Notes under the pieces: generated by a model
Databases searched by the model: none
What the model was told of the DNA's origin: nothing
What the model saw: the letters and a program-made list of their open reading frames with translations, nothing else
NCBI RefSeq assembly: GCF_000755165.1
Contig: NC_025867.1
Location: forward strand, 373,894 to 437,893
Length of the DNA stretch: 64,000 bases
Source: Leishmania panamensis
Taxonomy: Eukaryota > Euglenozoa > Kinetoplastea > Trypanosomatida > Trypanosomatidae
Reading direction: 5' to 3'
Shown: positions 30,701 through 36,859 of the stretch, piece by piece
Position numbering within the stretch: position 1 is the first letter of the stretch
Layout of the letters: every line of letters starts with the position of its first letter
Position numbers and translations under genes: made by a program

Positions 30701-30988
30701 GCCACCGCTGCGCGTGCATCATCACGGGGGACTCGTGTGGGTGCCGGAGGTGCTGCTGCTGCTGCAACGGCAGGGAAACGATTGACGAGCAGTTTCCATG
30801 GAAGCCGCAGCGGCAACGTGGCAGCCGAAGCCGCAGCGACGTCTCGCGCCTCAGCCGACTGCCACCGACTTTTGAAGCGATTTGCAGCGGCGGAGTCGTC
30901 CTTGGCGGAGCGCGAGGGGCGAGTGCAACGGGCGTTGTGGGCGGTGCAGCGGCAGCGGAGTGCCTTGTCGCGCCATGACTTGCTCTAG
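24773..30988 (+). CDS. Very large low-complexity protein with coiled coils, function unknown (2071 aa)
   Basis: I do not recognise a family. The ATG at 24773 is followed by a disordered 65 residues, then helical segments: DPYQVCQAYVNQLLELQGEQ (about 68-110), RQRYDQALRARDELLSFLQL (about 270-310) and REFEAYTCELVEVAQTTRHI (about 345-375). A long Ser/Pro/Thr/Ala-rich middle follows. Predicted coiled coils lie at about 1070-1110 (HEELKALRAEQRHSLHKMRK), 1220-1260 (EEELQRSLAVAESKATRLEQ), 1933-1980 (LLDTLKEEESTLTTALGCLQ) and 2029-2071. Proline and glutamine runs occur (PPPPPPP near 1485). The architecture suits a cytoskeletal or basal-body scaffold, which would fit the flagellar neighbours IFT172 and epsilon-tubulin, but that is inference from context. 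A 20-base sequence from the last codons is repeated just after the stop. Confidence 0.8.
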   Translation: MSEHVRTNAGLPPMSPVDLAPRWMMVDAGLTTPAPALAASVSSSMPVAAAPFVRNPVAMHRTSHRGVDPYQVCQAYVNQLLELQGEQVNVAQSLRAVLRIAFMHAEPIFGAESTSGSPKQAGAAKLAVDSVENVFPGCRGSNSSRLHQQRPTSTGAEAGFQPTPTSSSSPSLMASITSLVHRLHVLQRESAEFSATRCLPSLAELFGTFEMYWAWKRSQICDGGVQEEEESDTIPVSASAAVARSAVDGATTASGVSQNGPNQHQRPPTLRQRYDQALRARDELLSFLQLHAEAVRAFDAQLEQWCRCGDVGPAARSTRGWLTVSPAGTGGAPVAVSCDADTQAQAQRREFEAYTCELVEVAQTTRHIAQLLQAALRALCRPSPRGTVPSPKPRAAAGMEDEGVFSTSQRLPQTGRNVVYSPRIDTQRLGGLQARSSVNTGGLTSSCTSAKRVGTYLSTELSGRSPSSPAPHTSSTVSSSACGLCSPLSPKARTLKVCVKPRQCNDSRSVNGAEDTVQGSWMNTLSPLTPPPTAATASASPSSTPPHHIEPNEPHPQLRRQRRSRRRLTPSPSPHHPAAQEEGRASLYASPSTADAVSLSPLTVQRGAATAVAGVVPAAQSREASADRGQHCLVPTPSAASQGEEPGSAEEDNGVQAAMSPVVTLRLAVDGSATHDRDGNVVSRLSTHAGHPSWSRRHCLSQDGARSLLREMASASVNATVCEGARLSNASQLADSRFRGVVEGTASADSERQTFAEATADVQDATAVYVPPPCEQRAHHRGDSPATATTVVLADVMESSEGRTASQSPPSPSPQPPCTSATHTVSTVAAACASVSHKGSASLHFLSPRSLSMDSDAGRGTTCGECGGLDEEGCLSVGRAASIPTSLWPRLHHKAASRSSSAALVLATTDAAGGAQLAHNTTVPASAPSHSLSKEPEGGGITASSYFASPTADPNFYTARDSGTDVSLPPAPAATFHASASTAWPELSPKPPQQTQHSEQQQQGHQEHHVQEWDHTFSPTPLLLDSLERELGESQQRPQVPAPPRHSSPAFSASSAAPGNPAGAGEPGRLLEERVVLTMHEELKALRAEQRHSLHKMRKYVKHALEEVAEAVSAAGSCNHSSRGSSRTSSRSHHPRTANESNHSSVDVSTEGTRATVAAGRQRYAVRASQQAQTESFSRSNETASVSASIKTSNSSATLPSRLLTTQQRQTAPAVPASLPSKEEELQRSLAVAESKATRLEQLTVQLKKRLWLAELSRLSPMSATSGVREPEAAVKRGSSLRDALVYGLSSDAGHTEDDDGSLPNVGQAAASQGYSRGSSTAAGGVAVEERAMLYLVDRELGYHTPWDAPTQPQRRPSTFCRTTSEVPRSSRQVSHDGSCSSSSTEHERLPSLWCFEGNTAAHFSPSVSLAPTGITEGLDSRRLCSSSAAPSSTTGVASSTRSLGILRQRASIFEVLRRGHAARDAQSSAPMGQQQREASQLSPPPPPPLQHSSAGTAVEAPAELTAAAQPTTYSSPSRQAQKLCWHPYNAEVPSSRDQRKPMGKAATGFPKQSVSSRCYTDISGGSGTGSVAGAGLGSSASVSTLRAEQALQNAKRLLQSRNVALAAGHHDINVKCHSSALLAGDTQPPFTAASSPKTPAETGQYSVQMPYRQKGGSAGGAAAVPVSPLIRPGQWGDCMEQLETVSPSSRAFAPAAQHAGMTDTASALQRVSGSVDRCAVDFSIVNGGCVPRSHFQSPESAYHHYDTSPCSAVAYSTSKVPRSSSPSGAKAALKLMEPSSTPPATAAGSSLPVAVFHAATGVTPTLQAQRRVDSATSPISREDAEVGAAAGGRGERGASIHSDITFPHRERSARNAITFTDRGYSPLSDCTTDARSTRGFRSSSPLHATAEQRVHDNRHEVPAPLISRAGQSTSRLTAYSTSPTLSCGSAQQQLLDTLKEEESTLTTALGCLQDQQRQLREKHQQVSLLAKQIALATAARASSRGTRVGAGGAAAAATAGKRLTSSFHGSRSGNVAAEAAATSRASADCHRLLKRFAAAESSLAEREGRVQRALWAVQRQRSALSRHDLL

Positions 30989-31023
30989 GGGGAGGTGACG
31001 CTTGGCAGCGGAGTGCCTTGTCG
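30951..31023 (+). repeat. 20-bp direct repeat across a stop codon
   Basis: The 20-base sequence GGCAGCGGAGTGCCTTGTCG occurs at 30951-30970, inside the last codons of the 2071-residue protein gene, and again at 31004-31023, just after its stop at 30986-30988. The copies are exact and 53 bases apart. This points to a small local duplication at the gene end. Confidence 0.85.
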
Positions 31024-32100
31024 TGTTTCCTGTGTGGATTACCTCTTTCTCTCGGCTGTTTTCGGATGTAGGCCGGGTGCGCTCCTTCACCCCATCAGCC
31101 TGCATCGATGGATGCGTGTCTTTTTCCCTGCCTCTTCTTCCACTTCACTCCACCCACTCGGCCAAGCCACAAGGGCGCAGCGCACGCGCGCGCGTATGTG
31201 CGCCTCGCCCCGGTGACTTCCAGTCGACCCCAGGCTGACAGCTCGGGCGTTGCCAGGATACAAACTTTTATGCCTGTACATCCCTTCACATCCGCAGGGA
31301 CCGGAGCGCCGCCCTCTACGTGTTTTTGCTCGTGTCTGACAAGCGATGCTAAATCCAACGGAGGAGAGGGGAGGGGGTCGTAGATGGACAAGGAAAAGGA
31401 CGTGCACTGGTGCGGAGCGAGCGGGCTGAGGGAGGCATACGGAGGCTGCAACGACCACCTCTGTGCCTCCTCGCCTCCCTCTTTTTCTCAGCCGTGGTGT
31501 CTTGCAGACGCTGGCGAGGTGCGCCTCATCTCCCTTTCATCTCCCAGCGGCCCCACACCCGTTCTTTTCACGGACACATCGGCCTCACGCCACGCGCACT
31601 TACATACATACGCCTGGAACTTGTGCGCATCTTCGTCCCTACCCCTCTCCTCTGCGCCCCCCATCGTGCAGTAGCCAATAGGGGAGGGGGCGCACACGCA
31701 CAACGGTACTCCAGCGCCAAGCATCGACTATTACCGCTTAAGAGTAGATAGACACCCGAGCCACCTGCGCTGCTTGATGCACGTGGGTCATCGCGCCACC
31801 ATTCCCCATAGACCCCCCCACACGGATGTAGGTATGCATGCGCAAACGCACATTGGCGCTTCTTCTTCGGGTTTTGCACGACTCCTTGTGCGTTGCCATT
31901 TTGCTTGCTAGCAGGCGTTGTGGCTTCTCTGGCTGGTGCTGTTTGTTGGTGCCACCGCCGTTGTGGTTCTTGCTGACCGGAGGCCTCTCTGTGTTTCTCT
32001 CTCTCTCTCACACTGTGTGAGTGCGTGCCCAGTGCTGCTGCTTTCCTCCTTCGTTTTCTTTGGTTTACTTCTTAGTGCTGCTTCAGTCGAGGCCCTCGTC
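30989..32100. other. Spacer and UTRs
   Basis: No gene seen. It includes mixed-composition sequence at 31200-31480, C/T-rich tracts near 31475-31560 and the strong T/C-rich leader of the epsilon-tubulin gene from about 31975. Confidence 0.55.
32041..32075 (+). promoter_or_regulatory. Predicted trans-splice acceptor for epsilon-tubulin
   Basis: A T/C-rich tract is followed by AG at 32074-32075, 26 bases before the ATG at 32101; a second AG lies at 32085-32086. It supports starting the protein at MPREIVTVQVGQCGNQ rather than at the open but low-complexity upstream codons. Confidence 0.5.
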
Positions 32101-33513
32101 ATGCCCCGCGAAATCGTGACGGTGCAGGTCGGCCAGTGCGGCAATCAGCTTGGTCAGCGCTGGTTTGATGTCATGCTGCAGGAGCACAAGGCCCACCCTC
32201 ATTTCTCTGAGGCCCGTGACGCTGTCTTCCTCGAAGGCATGAGCCGCCCTGGCCGGCTCAAAGCGAGGTGTGTGGCGGTGGACATGGAGCAGGGCGTCCT
32301 GCATGCAATGTTGCGTGGGCCGCTGAGGGACATCTTCGACGACAACTTCTTCGTCTCCGACGTCAGCGGCGCCGGAAACAACTGGGCTGTGGGGCACATG
32401 GAGTACGGCGACCGCTACATTGACGCCATCTCGGAGGCGGTGCGGAATCAGGTGGAGCAGTGCAACTGTATTCAGTCTTTCTTCGTCATGCACTCACTGA
32501 GCGGCGGCACCGGTTCTGGGCTCGGCACGCGCGTGCTGGGCATGCTGGAGGACGAGTTCCCGCACGTGTTTCGCATTTGCCCAGTTGTCATGCCGTCCGA
32601 GGTGGACGATGTCGTAACGGCGCCGTACAACAGCTGTTTCTCGTTAAAGGAGCTGATCGAGCACGCGGACTGCGTGCTACCGCTCGACAACGACGCCCTG
32701 GCGCGCATGTCAGACCGCGCCCTCAGCAACGGACGAAACGGGCGTGGTGTGATGGCAAGTGGTGTGCCGCAGCCGCACTCCTTCTCGGCGGCGAAGCCGA
32801 CGGACACAAAGGGGCTGCCCTACGACTCGATGAACGGGCTCGTGGCCCAGCTTCTGAGCAACCTAACGTGTGCGATGCGCTTCCCTGGGCCGCTGAACAT
32901 GGATATCAACGAGATCACAACAAACCTAGTTCCGTACCCACGGCTGCACTTCCTCACCGCCGCCATCGCGCCACTGAGTGTCTCGAGCAAGCACGCTGTC
33001 GTCGGGCCCCGCTCGGTGGATGCGATGATCGCCGCGTGCCTGGAGCCGGCGCACCAGTTTGTGGACGCCCGACACGGCCAAGGAAGCTCCATGACGCGAG
33101 AAGCCGGCAAGACTCTGGCGGCAGCGCTCATCGCACGCGGCCCGCAGACAACCGTCGGTGACCTCACCCGTGGTATCGGGCGGCTGCGTGAAGAGATGGT
33201 GATGCCGTACTGGAACGAGGACGGCTTCAAGACGGCGCTGTGTGGGGTCAGTCCACTGGGCCACAGAGACTCGATGCTGCTCCTTGCCAACAACTGCGTC
33301 ATCCGCGCCAAGGTCGGGTCGATGCTATCCAAGTACGAGCGTCTCTACTCGGTCCGCTCCCATGTGCACCACTACGAGCAGTACCTCTCCGATGCCTACT
33401 TCACTCATACAATGGAGACGGTGCGCATGCTTGTGGACGACTACGCGTACCTGGACACGGCGGCGCCGCCGAAGGATATGCCGCGCAGCATGAGGGATCT
33501 CATCTACTACTAG
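32101..33513 (+). CDS. Epsilon-tubulin (470 aa)
   Basis: A tubulin-superfamily GTPase associated with basal bodies and centrioles, where it is linked to triplet microtubule formation. The N-terminus MPREIVTVQVGQCGNQLG is the tubulin P-loop. The block LKARCVAVDMEQGVLHAMLRGPLRDIFDDN, written here in part as RCVAVDMEQGVLHAMLRGPL, together with SGAGNNWAVGH and LEDEFPHVFR, follows epsilon-tubulin rather than alpha, beta, gamma or delta. EHADCVLPLDN is also epsilon-typical. The nucleotide-binding glycine motif reads SGGTGSG at about residues 134-140, with Ser in place of the first Gly of the canonical GGGTGSG. Length matches the family. Neighbouring genes for p28 dynein light chain and a kinesin share the microtubule theme. 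Confidence 0.93.
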   Translation: MPREIVTVQVGQCGNQLGQRWFDVMLQEHKAHPHFSEARDAVFLEGMSRPGRLKARCVAVDMEQGVLHAMLRGPLRDIFDDNFFVSDVSGAGNNWAVGHMEYGDRYIDAISEAVRNQVEQCNCIQSFFVMHSLSGGTGSGLGTRVLGMLEDEFPHVFRICPVVMPSEVDDVVTAPYNSCFSLKELIEHADCVLPLDNDALARMSDRALSNGRNGRGVMASGVPQPHSFSAAKPTDTKGLPYDSMNGLVAQLLSNLTCAMRFPGPLNMDINEITTNLVPYPRLHFLTAAIAPLSVSSKHAVVGPRSVDAMIAACLEPAHQFVDARHGQGSSMTREAGKTLAAALIARGPQTTVGDLTRGIGRLREEMVMPYWNEDGFKTALCGVSPLGHRDSMLLLANNCVIRAKVGSMLSKYERLYSVRSHVHHYEQYLSDAYFTHTMETVRMLVDDYAYLDTAAPPKDMPRSMRDLIYY

Positions 33514-34196
33514 TCTACCGAGAGCAGGGAGAGGAAGGGAGGCGACGGATTTGGAGAGCACTGTGCATCGTCGTCGCTGTCGCTCCCTCTCTTCAGGCCG
33601 CCCTGGTTTACTTCAACATTTACCCAGACCGGAATAAACAGGCGACTCCAAAGGCGAGAGGGCCACAGTGCCATCGTATGAGGAGCATCGCCGAGTGATG
33701 GGTGCCGGGAGCGCACCCAGGGAGTGGGTGGTGGGTGGGGGCAGGAGTAGCGATACATCTTCTCCGAAAGCTGAGCTGCCCATCTCTTCTGCCTATTCCC
33801 CGGCTCCGCTTCACGCATGTCTGTACCCGCGCGTGTGAGAAGGTCGCATGTGTGTGTGTGTGTGTGTGTGGGTGTACGTCGGCCCCGATCACGAGCACAC
33901 CGTCACTGATGATAATGTCTGTCTCTCTTGCCACCCTTCTTCTTTGGCTGCCCTTCTCGGCTCATACCGCTACTCTCTACCCGCACGTCTTCCGTTGCTC
34001 GTCTCTCCACGTGGCTCCCCCCCCCCCACACACACATACACACGAAATACGTGCGCAGAGCCACAGCGCAGAGGGAGTAGCCTCTCCCTGCCCCCACCTC
34101 CTCTTTCCTCAAACATCCACACACGCACACACACACACATATATATATATCCACCACGACTCCGATTGTGCCATTCACTTCCGCGGAGATCAGCCG
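33514..34196. other. Spacer and UTRs
   Basis: No gene seen. The frame of the p28 gene stays open upstream to 33702 but reads through repeats. The spacer has a TG repeat at about 33849-33869, a C-run plus CA repeat at about 34017-34042, and a CA-to-TA repeat at about 34121-34150. Confidence 0.6.
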
Positions 34197-35141
34197 ATGC
34201 CCTCTGCCTGCACCGCGCCGCCTGCGCCCCGATCATCCTTGTCGAAGGCAGCAGCGATAATGAAGGGTAGCGGCCACCGCAGCGACAATCGAAGCACGTG
34301 CGACAAGAGCGCATCGAGTAGCGCTAGTGTAGACGATCTGCAGGAGGCGATTCTGCAGCTGCTACCACGGCGCTCTAGCGAGGAGGATGCTGCGGTGTAC
34401 ATCGACGTGAACGGCCCAGCTGACCCCAGCCGGACGCTTATTCGCTACGACATCCCCTACGCGCCTGGCGACCCGAAGCGGTCACTGAAGTTGCGCCGGA
34501 GCCTCGGTCGAGGCGCTGAGGAGCGTGTCGTCGACCCGAACGTGAGGGTCATCATTGACAGCTTCATCACTCCGCGGAGGTGGGTGGATGCGTCGACGGG
34601 GGTAGTCTGGGTGCAGCACGCCAGCCCGTTTCCCTCCTCCCGTATCGACGCAGCGGAGACTCAGGAGCGCCTGCACGCCCAACTGAAGGTTCACCAGGCG
34701 CGCCGCACCGGCACCAGCCCCATCCGCTCGCTCCTCATCGCCGAGTGCATGCTGGAGGTGCTACGCCAGGTGACGGCGGAGTGCTGGGAGCGTGGCCTGC
34801 TGCTACTGCACGTGCACTCGGAGAGGGTGGCAGCCCAGGCGTCCCATCGGCGCCTCTTTGAGAGTCGTGTCGGCCACGCCTTCCGCCTCGCGCTAAAGGG
34901 CGAGAAAGACGTGGCGAAAGTGGAGGAGGACATGACCGCACTGAAGCAGCGCGTTGAGCTGCTGAGTCAGGAGGAGGCAGACCTTCGGCGTCAATGTAGT
35001 GAATTCGAGCAGCATGCCGAGGAGCAGGTGCTGATCGCGAACAAGGAGCACCACGATGCCCTCACAAAGCTGAAGCGGGAGGGTGTGCAGAAGCGCGCAC
35101 AGTTAGAGCAGCAGCTGGTAATTCCAGCGAACTTGCAGTAG
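34197..35141 (+). CDS. Axonemal inner-arm dynein light chain p28 (DNALI1-like, 314 aa)
   Basis: The middle of the protein matches the axonemal p28/DNALI1 family closely: LIRYDIPYAP (about 81-90; family: LLKYD-P), ITPRRWVDASTGVVWVQHAS (about 124-143; family: LPPREWVE...W-Q-VS), PSSRIDAAETQERLHAQLK (147-164), QARRTGTSPIRSLLIAECML (167-186) and VTAECWERGLLLLHVHSE (192-209). A coiled coil from about 238 to 305 follows, as expected. p28 dimers bind inner-arm dynein heavy chains in the flagellar axoneme together with actin and centrin-type partners; the function here is inferred from family. The first 45 residues are a Ser/Ala-rich extension. The first ATG after the CA/TA repeats is taken as the start; the internal Met at residue 22 is an alternative. 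Confidence 0.9.
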   Translation: MPSACTAPPAPRSSLSKAAAIMKGSGHRSDNRSTCDKSASSSASVDDLQEAILQLLPRRSSEEDAAVYIDVNGPADPSRTLIRYDIPYAPGDPKRSLKLRRSLGRGAEERVVDPNVRVIIDSFITPRRWVDASTGVVWVQHASPFPSSRIDAAETQERLHAQLKVHQARRTGTSPIRSLLIAECMLEVLRQVTAECWERGLLLLHVHSERVAAQASHRRLFESRVGHAFRLALKGEKDVAKVEEDMTALKQRVELLSQEEADLRRQCSEFEQHAEEQVLIANKEHHDALTKLKREGVQKRAQLEQQLVIPANLQ

Positions 35142-35612
35142 TGGAGGGATGCAAAAGGCAATGTGTGCGTGTGGGGTGGGTGGGTAGGGCGTGTGTGAGC
35201 GTCCCTCACTTAAAGAGTTGCCCCAAGTCATTTGCTTTCTCCTTTCTCCTTGTTACTTCTCCTCTCCTCCTACCACCGCCGCTAGTACCATCACCTCCAC
35301 AGCCGTCCAGAGTTTGCTCTTCACGTCTTGACGCTCTTTTCATGCGATATGGGCTTTGAGAGAAGCGGGCGAAAGCCTCATCGGCAAAGAGGAATGTGAT
35401 AAGAGTAAGCAAGATAGCCCCAATGTGTGCGGAGAAGGAGAGACGGAGCAGCTCATCCTCCTCTCCTATGTCGCAACCCACGCACACGCACACGCACACC
35501 GCACTACACCATCAGTCATACTCGATGTACGTCAACGGGACGATGTGCCCCGGTTCTTCATCTTCTCTTCCAATTCTCTTTCTTTCTACGTTATTCAGCT
35601 CTTTTTCTGCGC

Positions 35613-35654
35613 GTAGAGTTGACGCGTTCTCAGGGCAGAACGCGTCAACTCTAC
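35613..35654. repeat. Perfect 18-bp inverted repeat (hairpin)
   Basis: The left arm GTAGAGTTGACGCGTTCT at 35613-35630 is followed by the 6-base loop CAGGGC and an exact reverse complement at 35637-35654. The arms have balanced composition, unlike the simple repeats around them. In RNA it would form a very stable stem-loop in the 3' UTR or spacer after the p28 gene. Confidence 0.95.
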
Positions 35655-36435
35655 AACGAAGCCAACAAGAAAAAAATGAGCTAACGAGAAACGCAGTGGC
35701 GGCAGAAGCGCCGAGGGAGTCGCGCGAGCCATCTACGTGGACACATGGACTTTACCATGTCATGGAGAGATGCCAAATGGGGCATGCCGGTCCGGGAGAG
35801 AGTGTGCCTGTCCCTGCGTGTAAGCGGCCCGCACTGAGGGCCAGCCTCTTCCGACGTTTTGACGACAGGACGGGAACTCGTTTGCACGTGCGCGAGTGCT
35901 TTTTCTCCCCTTTCCGCCTCGTATGTGCGAGGCACACATCCCTGCAGTCTTTGACCTTGGAAGCGGCGCTCAATGTATACGAGCTATCATTTTCTCGCTC
36001 ACTCTCTCTTCATCTCTGGCCTTCCATCGCCGGTGTCTTCGCCGCCGTATTCACACCACCCGACAACAAACAAACGCAACTTCGCGTGTACAGTGTGTCG
36101 GCACAGGCGCAGCCGCAGCTGTAACAGCCCCTGCTACTACTAGAACTACTCCAACAGCGCCAGAGCGCCGTGTGTGTGTGTGTGCGTGTGTGTCTGTCGG
36201 TCTACTTATCTGTCTGTGAGTACGTACCACTGTGATTGGGCTCTCCCAACGCCCCCCCCCCCCGCCGCGCCTCCTGCCTACCCCACCCCTTCCCACTATA
36301 CGTGTACACCGTTTTTTCTTTCAGTGATAGAGTTTTCTCCCCCCCTCTCTCTCTCCCCCCGCCAGCAGTTTACTTATTGCCTTTCATCCTTCTGCCTTTC
36401 CCTCGCTTTCCTGGAGCGCATGTGTGACCGCGTAC

Positions 36436-36511
36436 AGACCCTGCTGCCTATATTGATAGCCGTATGTATCGACGTACGTGTACGCCCGCACATACGTACA
36501 TACCGGGGTCT
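36436..36511. repeat. Imperfect long hairpin
   Basis: GTATGTA at 36462-36468 and CGTACGTG at 36473-36480 pair with 36489-36503. Fourteen of fifteen positions are complementary; a 4-base bulge (36469-36472) lies in the left arm and the loop is 8 bases. An outer pair, AGACCC at 36436-36441 with GGGTCT at 36506-36511, could extend the structure. Confidence 0.6.
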
Positions 36512-36859
36512 CCCTGTCTATTCCTCTTTTCTTCCTTTCATTTCGCTCCCCCTGAACTGTGCTGCTGAGGTTTTTGCGCCTGTATTGCTCCTGCTGCTGC
36601 TGTGGTGGTGGCTTACGCCTTTCTGTTTCGCTTGCGGTCCTGTGTGCTTGTACGCGGGACCCCCCACTCGCCTCTCTTCCTGCGATGTCCGTTACACGTG
36701 TGGACTCACCATATTTGCGTTCTTGTGTTTTCGCATTTCCCTGCACTTTGACCTCTTCACGTGCACGGAAGGACCTCCGCCGTGCCATCCATCGCCCACC
36801 CACTCATTCACACCCACTCACGCTCTCGCACCTTCCCCCCTTCTCTGGCCTTGTCTCTC

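Larger units (their letters stand above)
35142..36859. other. Spacer and UTRs with hairpins
   Basis: No gene seen. It holds a CA/CG repeat near 35480-35500, the perfect inverted repeat at 35613-35654, a TG repeat at about 36168-36192, a C-run at about 36251-36261, and an imperfect hairpin at 36436-36511. The C/T-rich tracts at about 36835-36855 may be the splice signal for the next gene. Confidence 0.6.
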
